From Nanobdellota archaeon (GTDB lineage: Archaea; Nanobdellota; Nanobdellia; Pacearchaeales; GW2011-AR1): a DNA stretch of 12,262 nt. Every line of letters starts with the position of its first letter. The first letter of the stretch is position 1. The notes beneath the pieces were generated by a model, which worked only from the letters and a program-made list of their open reading frames with translations, searched no databases and had not been told where the DNA came from. Location: the NCBI GenBank assembly GCA_018816625.1, contig JAHIVR010000071.1, positions 1 through 12,262 of the forward strand, given 5' to 3'. Positions 1 through 5,732 of the stretch are shown piece after piece. A program made the translations under genes and the position numbers.

Positions 1-289
1 GTACGAATTAAAGATTGTATTTAGCCATTTTCCATTTACTCTTGAAATAAAGGGCTCAGAAGCTATAGTAAAGAATTTTTTGGGGGAGAAAGTCCCTAGA
101 AAAGTCAAATTGCCTGAGGGTGTTGACATAAAATCAGATAAAAATGGGATAACAATTACTTCTACCAGTAAGGAACTTGCGGGGCAGGCCGCGGCAAATC
201 TCGAGAGAGTTACAAAAGTTACTGGAAGGGACAGGAGAATTTTCCAAGATGGGATATATCTAACAAATAAAGCTGGGAGGGAGATATGA
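1..289 (+). CDS. rpl6: Large ribosomal subunit protein uL6 (L6), C-terminal part, 5' truncated
   Basis: The reading frame is open from base 2 and encodes 95 residues to the TGA at 287-289. It begins YELKIVFSHFP and contains IKNFLGEKVPR-like sequence (here VKNFLGEKVPR) and, near the end, RDRRIFQDGIYLTNKAG, the typical end of archaeal uL6. Archaeal uL6 is about 180 residues, so roughly the C-terminal half is present and the start lies left of the window; the ATG at 80 is internal. uL6 binds 23S rRNA near the sarcin-ricin loop and the factor-binding site of the large subunit. It is followed directly by eL32 with an ATGA stop/start overlap, the usual order in archaeal ribosomal operons. Confidence 0.95.
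   Translation, partial: YELKIVFSHFPFTLEIKGSEAIVKNFLGEKVPRKVKLPEGVDIKSDKNGITITSTSKELAGQAAANLERVTKVTGRDRRIFQDGIYLTNKAGREI
275..281 (+). promoter_or_regulatory. Shine-Dalgarno motif of the eL32 gene
   Basis: GGGAGGG lies just before two consecutive ATG codons at 286 and 289. The spacer is 4 nt to the first ATG and 7 nt to the second. The 7-nt spacing is closer to optimal, so the protein may begin at the second methionine (MDFKRRDN...), while the first ATG gives the ATGA overlap with the uL6 stop. Confidence 0.6.
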
Positions 290-723
290 TGGATTTCAAA
301 AGAAGAGATAACACTAGATACTCTAAATTGGGCAAAAGAAGAAAAAAGAAACAAAAATGGAGAAGGCCAACCGGAAGAGATAATAAAATGAGGGAGAAAA
401 GAAGGGGATACCCCGCAATTGTAAGTGTTGGGTATAAAAAACCTAAGGAGAAAGGAAAAGTTATTGTTAATAATATAAGGGAATTAGAAAATATCAAGAA
501 AGATTTAGTGGTTATTATTGGAGGAGTTGGAAAAAAGAAAAGAATAGAAATAGCAAAAAAAGCAAAAGAAATGAAATTATCCATTTCAAATATGAATACA
601 AACGCTTTTCTTAAAAAAATAGAAAAGGAAAAAACAAAAAAGAAGAAAGAAGAAAAAAGTGATAATAAAAAGACAAAAGATGTAAAAAAAACTGAAGAAA
701 AAAACAACGAGGAGAAAAAATGA
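286..723 (+). CDS. rpl32e: Large ribosomal subunit protein eL32 (L32e)
   Basis: This 145-residue basic protein shows the archaeal/eukaryotic eL32 signature: RRDNTRYSKLGKRRKKKQKW, then RRPTGRDNKMREKRRGYPAIVSVGY at residues 26-50 and a second half with VVIIGGVGKKKRIEIAKKA. eL32 is a large-subunit protein that binds 23S rRNA and is absent from bacteria. From about residue 109 to the end the protein becomes an almost pure Lys/Glu tail (KEKTKKKKEEK... to EEKK), which lies outside the globular fold and is probably disordered. The start overlaps the uL6 stop (ATGA), and the stop overlaps the eL19 start in the same way, so translation is probably coupled. Either ATG 286 or ATG 289 could be the start. 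Confidence 0.95.
   Translation: MMDFKRRDNTRYSKLGKRRKKKQKWRRPTGRDNKMREKRRGYPAIVSVGYKKPKEKGKVIVNNIRELENIKKDLVVIIGGVGKKKRIEIAKKAKEMKLSISNMNTNAFLKKIEKEKTKKKKEEKSDNKKTKDVKKTEEKNNEEKK
709..714 (+). promoter_or_regulatory. Shine-Dalgarno motif of the eL19 gene
   Basis: GAGGAG lies 5 nt before the ATG at 720, inside the last codons of eL32. It supports this start and shows that genes inside the operon can use Shine-Dalgarno initiation. Confidence 0.55.
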
Positions 724-1121
724 ATCTTGGAAAGAAAAAAGCACTAGCAATAAAGACTTTAAAAGTTGGAAAAGGAAGGATAATCTTCCAGAAAGAGAGA
801 CTCGCAGAGATTAAAGAAGCCATAACCAAACAAGACATTAGGGACCTCAAAAAAGAAGGAGCAATAGTTGTAATTGGAATAAAAGGGAGAAAGAAAAACA
901 CAAAGAGAGCGAATCGAAGAAGTTACGGAAAAATAAGAAAGAAAGTAAATAAAAGTAAAAAAGAATATATTTTAACCACAAGAAAATTAAGGAAACACGT
1001 TCGTGGATTAAGACAGCAAGGAGAATTATCAAGAGAAGAGGCTCTTGAGATAAGGAAGAAGATAAGGAATAGGATGTTTAGAAGCAAAGCGCATTTAAAG
1101 GAGAATTTAAAATTAAGATAA
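720..1121 (+). CDS. rpl19e: Large ribosomal subunit protein eL19 (L19e)
   Basis: A 133-residue, highly basic protein with the archaeal eL19 layout: N-terminal MNLGKKKALAIKTLKVGKGRI, a central IKGRKKNTKRANRRSYGKIR (residues about 54-73), then a long helix with TTRKLRKHVRGLRQQGELSREEALEIRKKIRNRMFRSKAHL. eL19 belongs to the large subunit and contacts the small subunit through bridges; it is specific to archaea and eukaryotes. It is slightly shorter than the usual archaeal 145-155 residues. It overlaps eL32 by ATGA, with a GAGGAG Shine-Dalgarno motif upstream. In most archaea uL18 follows directly, but here an unrelated gene begins 1 nt after the stop. Confidence 0.95.
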   Translation: MNLGKKKALAIKTLKVGKGRIIFQKERLAEIKEAITKQDIRDLKKEGAIVVIGIKGRKKNTKRANRRSYGKIRKKVNKSKKEYILTTRKLRKHVRGLRQQGELSREEALEIRKKIRNRMFRSKAHLKENLKLR

Positions 1122-1122
1122 A

Positions 1123-1593
1123 ATGGAAAATAAACAAATACTTGGAGACCTTGAAATAAAATTCTTAGAAACAAAGAATGAATTGAACTTCCAATCCAGC
1201 ATGGAGGAAATTGATGAAATATTCTTTATAAAAGATGATATTTTGAAGGAAAGATTTGTGAGCGAGAATTTTTCAAGGCAGCTTTGCCATAGGATTGTTG
1301 AAGCCTTCATGAGTTGGAATGAATACCTTCATAGTCTTATAATGCCAAATCCCCAAAACATGTTAAACCTTGGTGAGAGTAAAGTTCTAAATACCCAGGA
1401 GAAACAGGAAGTAATGGAGCTCATGAAGAGAATAATGGAAATAAGTAGTAGAAATAGCATTATCGGACTCACTCAAAACAAAAAAGCTGAGGCGGAATTC
1501 ATTGATGGGGCGGTCAAATTTTGGAACAACGAGTTTAAACCAAGAATGGTAAAGATAATCACTAAAATAAATTTAGAGTGGGCAAAACAATAA
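1123..1593 (+). CDS. Unrecognised 156-aa soluble protein inserted in the ribosomal operon
   Basis: I do not recognise this protein. It is 156 residues, acidic to neutral, and appears mainly alpha-helical: there are no membrane segments, no signal peptide, one cysteine (C55) and no visible nucleotide- or metal-binding motif. Aromatic residues mark several helices (W65-NEYLH, W134, W153-AKQ at the C-terminus). Its acidic N-terminal half (EEIDEIFFIKDD) contrasts with the basic ribosomal proteins around it. The ATG at 1123 follows the eL19 stop after 1 nt, and uL18 begins 1 nt after its own stop, so it is surely co-transcribed. No close Shine-Dalgarno motif is seen (AAGGAGAA at about 1098 is too far away), which suggests translational coupling. 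The tight spacing argues for a real expressed gene. A role in ribosome assembly or translation is only a guess from position. Confidence 0.85.
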   Translation: MENKQILGDLEIKFLETKNELNFQSSMEEIDEIFFIKDDILKERFVSENFSRQLCHRIVEAFMSWNEYLHSLIMPNPQNMLNLGESKVLNTQEKQEVMELMKRIMEISSRNSIIGLTQNKKAEAEFIDGAVKFWNNEFKPRMVKIITKINLEWAKQ

Positions 1594-1594
1594 A

Positions 1595-2110
1595 ATGAAA
1601 ACAATAAAACGAAGAAGAAGAGAGAACAAAACAGATTATGCAAAAAGACTTAAGTTTCTAAAAAGTGATTCTCCCAGGATTGTTTTTAGGAAGACAAATA
1701 AGTATGTTCTTGCCCAATATATCACAACCAACCAGTCTCAAGACAAAATTGAGTTTTCAGTTAATTCAAAAGATCTTTTAAAATTCGGATGGCCTAAGGA
1801 TGCTACATCTGGATTAAAATCTCTTCCTGCTTCTTATCTCATCGGGTTATTGATGGGAACAAAAATTATTGATAAAAAACAATCCCCTATCCTTGATCTT
1901 GGGATGTATAGAATTATTCAAAAAGGTAAAATGTATGGTTTCTTAAAAGGTTTGTTTGATTCTGGAATAAAAATCTCTTATAAGAAAGATGTTCTCCCTG
2001 AAGAATCGAGGATAAGGGGGGATCATCTAAAGAAGAAGATACCTTTTGATGAAATTAAATCTAAGATAATGGGGACTCGGCCGAGTGTGGCAGGATTAAA
2101 GAAAAAATGA
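1595..2110 (+). CDS. rpl18: Large ribosomal subunit protein uL18 (L18)
   Basis: A 171-residue basic protein with archaeal uL18 hallmarks: RRRRENKTDYAKRLKFLKS near the N-terminus, PRIVFRKTNKYVLAQ (residues about 28-42), then DLLKFGWP, ASYLIGLLMG, an ILDLGMYRI strand and the C-terminal GLFDSGIKISYKKDVLPEESRIRGDHL. It binds 5S rRNA and, with uL5, anchors the central protuberance of the large subunit. It is somewhat shorter than the typical archaeal protein of about 190 residues. The gap from the preceding unknown gene is 1 nt, and its stop overlaps the uS5 start by ATGA. Confidence 0.95.
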   Translation: MKTIKRRRRENKTDYAKRLKFLKSDSPRIVFRKTNKYVLAQYITTNQSQDKIEFSVNSKDLLKFGWPKDATSGLKSLPASYLIGLLMGTKIIDKKQSPILDLGMYRIIQKGKMYGFLKGLFDSGIKISYKKDVLPEESRIRGDHLKKKIPFDEIKSKIMGTRPSVAGLKKK

Positions 2111-2970
2111 CGGGAAAGAAGAAAGAAGAATTTGAAAGAGTGAAGAAAACAGTAGAAGCTCATGGTACTTTTTCAGAAGAAGAAGCTGAAATAAAGGCTA
2201 AATCTCCAGAAAAAATAAGTAAAGAAATTATGGATGCAGAAGTTGAAGAAGAAATCATTGATGTTGTTAAAGATGTTCCTAAAGTTGCGGAAAGAAGAAG
2301 GAGACCTGGAGAGAAAACTAGGGAAGAAATAGTCTTGGGGTGGGTTCCAAAAACAAAATTGGGGCAAGAAGTAAAAGATAATAAAATTACAAATATCGAT
2401 GAGATATTGGATAAAGATAAAAAAATTTTAGAGGAGGAAATAGTTGATAAATTACTTGGTGTTAAGGCCGACCTTATGTCTATTGGACAATCAAAAGGTA
2501 AATTTGGTGGAGGTAAAAGAAGAGCCTGGAGACAGACCCAAAGAAAAACTAAAGAGGGGAACGTCCCAACTTTCTCTACTATGGCGGTAGTTGGTGATGA
2601 AAACGGACATGTTGGTATTGGCACGGGAAAGGCAAAAGAAACTCTTCCGGCAAGAGATAAAGCCATAAGGCAAGCTAAACTTAATATTATAAAAATTACA
2701 AGAATGTGTGCCGATTTTGATTGCGCTTGCTCTGACCCACACACCGTTCCGTTTAAAGTTGAGGGGAAGGCTGGAAGCGTACGGGTTACACTTATACCTG
2801 CAGCACAGGGTACCGGGCTTGTTGTTGCTAATGAATTAAAGAAAGTATTGAAACTTGCTGGAATAAAAGACGTGAGAAGTAGAACAAGTGGAAGGGCCAG
2901 AACAACTTTTAATCTGGTTAAGGCTTGTATTGATGCTCTAAGTAAAACAAATAGGGGAAGTAAAAAATGA
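2107..2970 (+). CDS. rps5: Small ribosomal subunit protein uS5 (S5) with long N-terminal extension
   Basis: The core of this 287-residue protein is archaeal uS5: WVPKTKLGQEVKDNKITNIDEIL at about 79-101, then the double-stranded RNA-binding domain with FSTMAVVGDENGHVGIGTGKA (156-176), the cysteine-rich RMCADFDCACSDPHTVPFKVEGK (199-221) and the C-terminal AGIKDVRSRTSGRARTTFN (251-269). uS5 lines the mRNA entry channel and affects decoding fidelity. Archaeal uS5 usually has about 210-235 residues; here roughly 70 extra residues, rich in Glu and Lys with an RRRRPGEKTREE end, precede the core. A Gly/Arg/Lys-rich loop (GKFGGGKRRAWRQTQRKTKEG, 131-151) sits before the RNA-binding domain. The start is fixed by an ATGA overlap with uL18. 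Confidence 0.95.
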   Translation: MTGKKKEEFERVKKTVEAHGTFSEEEAEIKAKSPEKISKEIMDAEVEEEIIDVVKDVPKVAERRRRPGEKTREEIVLGWVPKTKLGQEVKDNKITNIDEILDKDKKILEEEIVDKLLGVKADLMSIGQSKGKFGGGKRRAWRQTQRKTKEGNVPTFSTMAVVGDENGHVGIGTGKAKETLPARDKAIRQAKLNIIKITRMCADFDCACSDPHTVPFKVEGKAGSVRVTLIPAAQGTGLVVANELKKVLKLAGIKDVRSRTSGRARTTFNLVKACIDALSKTNRGSKK

Positions 2971-3026
2971 AAACAAATATAAAATTTTCATTCATTCAAA
3001 ATAAACAAAAAAGGTATTTCAAATGA
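2967..3026 (+). CDS. Possible 19-codon ORF linking the uS5 stop to the uL30 start
   Basis: An ATG at 2967 overlaps the uS5 stop (ATGA) and opens a 19-codon frame encoding MKTNIKFSFIQNKQKRYFK. Its TGA at 3024-3026 overlaps the uL30 ATG at 3023 in the same ATGA manner. It fills the only gap of more than 2 nt inside the ribosomal block. The peptide is basic (5 Lys, 1 Arg, no acidic residues). It may be a translated coupling peptide that carries ribosomes from uS5 to uL30, or chance in an A-rich spacer. No homology is recognised. Confidence 0.3.
   Translation: MKTNIKFSFIQNKQKRYFK
2975..2984 (+). promoter_or_regulatory. Possible internal TATA box upstream of uL30
   Basis: AAATATAAAA lies about 43 nt before the uL30 start. 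Initiation about 25 nt downstream would give a leader of about 17 nt that includes the AAGGT Shine-Dalgarno motif. The spacer is AT-rich everywhere, so this is weak. Confidence 0.25.
3011..3015 (+). promoter_or_regulatory. Shine-Dalgarno motif of the uL30 gene
   Basis: AAGGT precedes the ATG at 3023 with a 7-nt spacer. It supports this start, which also gives the canonical N-terminus MIAIVRIKG. Confidence 0.5.
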
Positions 3027-3367
3027 TAGCAATAGTAAGAATAAAAGGCCAGGTTGGAATTAGAAAAGATGTAAAAGAAACCCTACACAGATTAAGATTA
3101 AGGAAAAAGTACTCTTGTGTTGTTATGACTCCAACAAAAGAACAGCTTGGAATGATAAAGAAAGTAAAAGATTTTGTCGCCTACGGGGAGATAAAAGAAG
3201 AAACTCTAAAGAATCTCATTGAAAAAAGAAAGACAAGTACAAAGGATTTCTTTAGGCTTCACCCTCCAAGAAAAGGAATAGAGTGCAAAAAACACTTTGG
3301 GGTTGGAAAAGGAGTTTTAGGAAATAATAAAGAAAAAATAAATGACCTTATAGAGAGGATGTTATAA
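3023..3367 (+). CDS. rpl30: Large ribosomal subunit protein uL30 (L30), short form
   Basis: The protein has 114 residues and starts MIAIVRIKGQVGIRKDVKETL, followed by LRLRKKYSCVVM, LGMIKKVKDFVAYGEI (residues 42-57) and the conserved C-terminal FRLHPPRKGIECKKHFGVGKGVLGN (77-101). These are archaeal/eukaryotic-type uL30 features; the FRLHPP block is absent from bacterial L30. uL30 binds 23S rRNA in the large subunit. Archaeal homologues are usually about 150-155 residues. Here the stretch between the LIEKRK helix (about 65-70) and FRLHPP is only a few residues, so about 40 residues of the usual middle segment are missing without a frameshift. The stop overlaps the start of the MazG-like gene (TAATG). 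Confidence 0.93.
   Translation: MIAIVRIKGQVGIRKDVKETLHRLRLRKKYSCVVMTPTKEQLGMIKKVKDFVAYGEIKEETLKNLIEKRKTSTKDFFRLHPPRKGIECKKHFGVGKGVLGNNKEKINDLIERML
3353..3358 (+). promoter_or_regulatory. Shine-Dalgarno motif of the MazG-like gene
   Basis: GAGAGG within the last uL30 codons lies 8 nt before the ATG at 3367 and supports that start. Confidence 0.45.
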
Positions 3368-3738
3368 TGAATCTGAATGAATATCAACAAATTTGCATGT
3401 CAACTGCAAAAGAAGGACTAACTCAAGAAGAAGAGCTTTGTAATTTTGGTCTTGGAGTATCTGGAGAGGCTGGAGACATTGCTAGTTGTATAAAAAAACT
3501 AATATTTCATAAAAACCCTGCTATAAAAGACGGAATAAGAGAAAACATAGGGGACATGATGTGGTACACTGCAATGATATGTAATAATATGGGTTGGAGT
3601 TTTGAAGAGATTCTTGGGGAGAATATATCTAAACTTAAGGCCAGATTTCCAGAGGGTTTCACAGAGGAAGCTGCACAAAGAAAGGGAACCATGATTAAAT
3701 GGAGTGGAGAGGGGGAATGTAAAATTAGTGGGAGATAA
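3367..3738 (+). CDS. MazG-like nucleotide pyrophosphohydrolase inserted in the ribosomal operon
   Basis: This 123-residue protein matches the single-domain MazG/NTP-PPase fold: NEYQQICMSTA (4-14), LGVSGEAGDIASCIKKLIFH (29-48), an IRENIGDMMWYTAMICNNMG block (57-76), and NISKLKARFPEGF (86-98). Enzymes of this all-alpha family hydrolyse (d)NTPs to the monophosphate and pyrophosphate, with Mg2+ held by acidic residues of an ExxE...ExxD pattern. Visible candidates are E34, D37, E59 and D63. The position usually held by Glu three residues before the last Asp is Asn60 here, with E59 next to it. The role may be removal of damaged or unwanted nucleotides; the substrate cannot be read from sequence. 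It overlaps uL30 by TAATG, and uL15 begins 2 nt after its stop, so it is expressed with ribosomal proteins. The C-terminal tail (about 105-123) is extra. Confidence 0.85.
   Translation: MNLNEYQQICMSTAKEGLTQEEELCNFGLGVSGEAGDIASCIKKLIFHKNPAIKDGIRENIGDMMWYTAMICNNMGWSFEEILGENISKLKARFPEGFTEEAAQRKGTMIKWSGEGECKISGR
3730..3734 (+). promoter_or_regulatory. Shine-Dalgarno motif of the uL15 gene
   Basis: GGGAG lies 6 nt before the ATG at 3741, at the end of the MazG-like gene, and supports that start. Confidence 0.45.
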
Positions 3739-3740
3739 AA

Positions 3741-4241
3741 ATGAAAACTAAAAAAAGAAAAAAGGCTAGCAGAATGCACGGAAGAAAAATGGGAACTCAT
3801 GGTTATGGGGCAAGGAAGAAACATAAGAAATCTGGACATCATGGTGGAGGGGGAATGTCTGGAAGTGGAAAGAGAGCCGATCAGAAAAAAACTCTAGTGT
3901 TAAAACTATACGGGCATCATTACTTTGGAAAACAAGGAATTACTAGTAAAGGAACAAAAAGAGATACTAGGAAAAGAATAAATGTCGGAGACATTCAGAT
4001 AAACATAAAAAAATATGGAAAGAAATCTGCAAAGGGATGGGAAGTAAACCTAAAGGATTATAAAATACTTGGAGAAGGAGAAGTTAATGAAAAACTTATT
4101 ATTAATTCAAAAGAGGCTTCTAAATCTGCTATTGAGAAGGTTAAAGCTGCTGGTGGAGAGATAATTATTAAAGCTTCGTCCAAGCGTGGCCGAAGTGGAG
4201 AGATAATTCTTCCTAAAAAAGTTGAAGAACCGGACAAATGA
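3741..4241 (+). CDS. rpl15: Large ribosomal subunit protein uL15 (L15)
   Basis: This 166-residue basic protein has the archaeal uL15 N-terminus, which is Gly/His/Lys-rich and threads into rRNA: SRMHGRKMGTHGYGARKKHKKSG, then HHGGGGMSGSGKRADQK (residues about 33-49). It continues with HHYFGKQGITSKG and INVGDIQINIKKYGKKSA, and ends with KVKAAGGEIIIKASSKRG, the C-terminal globular domain. uL15 is a late-assembling large-subunit protein at the base of the central protuberance. It lies directly before secY, as in nearly all archaea and bacteria, and its TGA overlaps the secY ATG (ATGA at 4238-4241), which couples their translation. Confidence 0.94.
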   Translation: MKTKKRKKASRMHGRKMGTHGYGARKKHKKSGHHGGGGMSGSGKRADQKKTLVLKLYGHHYFGKQGITSKGTKRDTRKRINVGDIQINIKKYGKKSAKGWEVNLKDYKILGEGEVNEKLIINSKEASKSAIEKVKAAGGEIIIKASSKRGRSGEIILPKKVEEPDK

Positions 4242-5671
4242 GTTTTACAAAAATATTTAGTTTTATCCCAGAAGTTAGTAAACCTGCAGAAAAGAAGCTT
4301 AGCTTTAATATTAAACTAAAATGGACGTTAATCGTTCTTGGGGCTTTCTTTATTCTAGCCAATATTCCTCTTTTTGGATTGAGTGATAACGCTTTAGCAA
4401 GATTTGAGTATTTAGCAATTATTCTTGGAACTGATTTTGGAAGTATCATTTCTTTGGGTATTGGTCCAATCGTAATGGCCTCAATTATCTTGCAATTGCT
4501 TACTGGAGCTGGAATAATAAATATCGATCAGACGACAGAAGAAGGAAAGAGATTCTTCAACGGAATACAGCAATTACTTGTGTTCTTTTTTATAGTCTTT
4601 GAGTCTGTTGTGTATGTTGTAATGCAAGGACTTCAGGCTCTTCCAGGTTTTACAGGAGTGGTTATATTTCAATTAATACTAGGGGGACTGGCTATTTTTT
4701 ATATGGACCAGGTTACCCAAAAATGGGGATTCGGTTCTGGAGTTAGTTTATTCATTGGGGCAGGGGTTTCATGGCGTTTAATAACAAGTGCTTTCCAATT
4801 CATAGACCAACAAGGAAGAAATTGTTTACTTGATTTCAAAAATACTGCTTGTTCCGGGAAAGTATTAGTTTTAATTCAAGCAATAATAAATAAATATCCC
4901 ACAGAATTACTAGCCTCTCTTGCAGCGATACTTGCAACAGTTATTATTTTCTTAATGGTTGTGTGGGCACAAGCACTTAAGGTAGAGATTCCACTATCTT
5001 TTGGAAGAATAAGGGGGTATAGTGTGAAATGGCCACTTGCTTTCTTTTACGCATCGGTTATTCCAGTGATTTTAACTGCAGCTCTTGTTGCAAACATTCA
5101 GTTATTTGGGGGATTGGTGCAAAATGCTGTGGAAGCGTGTGCAACTGGAACATGCTCTGGAATGCAAAGTTTTGCCTCACACTTTAGTTTTTTGGGAACA
5201 TTTTCTAACGGGCAGGCAGTTTCTGGTTTTGCTTTTTGGATTGGATCAACAGATATTCTTACTCTCTTCATACGTGGAGGGTTCTTACCTAGGTATTTGA
5301 TTCAAGGAATAATCCATACCCTCTTCTTTATGATCTTCTCTACTATTTTTTCTGTATTCTGGGTAAAAACTGCTGGCATGGATGCTAAAGCGCAGGCACA
5401 CAAGATTGCATCTTCAGGTCTCCAGGTTGCAGGATTTAGACAGGATGAGAGGATACTTGAAAGTATTCTTGCTAGATACGTGATGCCTTTGACAATAATG
5501 GGTGGTGCCGCAATAGGATTCCTTGCCTCAATAACAAATCTTATGGGGGCATTAGTTTCAGGAACAGCAATTCTCTTGGTTATAATGATCATGTTCCAAT
5601 TCTACCAGAGCATTGCACAACAGCACTCTGTCGATATGAATCCTGCGATGAGAAAATTCATGGGTGGCTAG
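4238..5671 (+). CDS. secY: Protein translocase subunit SecY (Sec61 alpha)
   Basis: This 477-residue protein with about ten membrane helices is the channel subunit of the SecYEG translocase, which exports proteins and inserts membrane proteins. Recognisable parts are TM1 (about 28-46), the plug region LSDNALARFEYLAIILGTDFGSI (48-70), TM2 with LGIGPIVMASIILQLL, TM3-TM5 to GFGSGVSLFIGAGVSWR, TM6 followed by the cytosolic ALKVEIPLSFGRIRGYSVKWPL loop (246-267), TM7, TM8 with RYLIQGIIHTLFFMIF (352-367), the ribosome/SRP-receptor-facing loop MDAKAQAHKIASSGLQVAGFR (381-401), and the C-terminal tail MNPAMRKFMGG. Two cysteine pairs, C196/C205 and C301/C306, lie in loops predicted to be outside the cell. 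The start is set by the ATGA overlap with uL15; there is no clear Shine-Dalgarno motif. Confidence 0.96.
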   Translation: MSFTKIFSFIPEVSKPAEKKLSFNIKLKWTLIVLGAFFILANIPLFGLSDNALARFEYLAIILGTDFGSIISLGIGPIVMASIILQLLTGAGIINIDQTTEEGKRFFNGIQQLLVFFFIVFESVVYVVMQGLQALPGFTGVVIFQLILGGLAIFYMDQVTQKWGFGSGVSLFIGAGVSWRLITSAFQFIDQQGRNCLLDFKNTACSGKVLVLIQAIINKYPTELLASLAAILATVIIFLMVVWAQALKVEIPLSFGRIRGYSVKWPLAFFYASVIPVILTAALVANIQLFGGLVQNAVEACATGTCSGMQSFASHFSFLGTFSNGQAVSGFAFWIGSTDILTLFIRGGFLPRYLIQGIIHTLFFMIFSTIFSVFWVKTAGMDAKAQAHKIASSGLQVAGFRQDERILESILARYVMPLTIMGGAAIGFLASITNLMGALVSGTAILLVIMIMFQFYQSIAQQHSVDMNPAMRKFMGG

Positions 5672-5672
5672 A

Positions 5673-5680
5673 TTTAAAAA
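5673..5680 (+). promoter_or_regulatory. Possible TATA box for the EMC3-like gene
   Basis: TTTAAAAA lies just after the secY stop, about 57 nt before the ATG at 5733. Initiation about 25 nt downstream would give a leader of about 31 nt containing a purine run (AAGAAGAAGAAGGGA). The 61-nt gap is long for this operon, which makes a new promoter plausible, but co-transcription with secY is equally possible. Confidence 0.35.
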
Positions 5681-5732
5681 GAGATTTTACTTTAGAAAAA
5701 AATAAGAAGAAGAAGGGATTTCCATAATTAAA

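Noticed and set aside
219..707. 162-codon open frame on the - strand
   Set aside because: It is opposite uL6 and eL32; the Phe/Ser/Leu-rich product is the mirror of the AAA/GAA-rich sense strand. The same holds for - strand frames at 611-901, 847-1032 and 923-1174.
1123..1593. Assignment of this gene as uL18 from its position after eL19
   Set aside because: It has none of the uL18 motifs and is not basic; the genuine uL18 begins at 1595.
2160..2744. 194-codon open frame on the - strand
   Set aside because: It lies wholly opposite the well-conserved uS5 gene, has no promoter, and its protein is a low-complexity Ser/Leu/Phe sequence, typical of an antisense shadow of Lys/Glu-rich coding DNA.
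5302..5592. 96-codon open frame on the - strand
   Set aside because: It is opposite secY, which has full family motifs through this stretch, and it has no expression signal.
5672..5732. Possible remnant of adk between secY and the EMC3-like gene
   Set aside because: The 61-nt AT-rich spacer holds no recognisable adenylate kinase sequence such as a P-loop.
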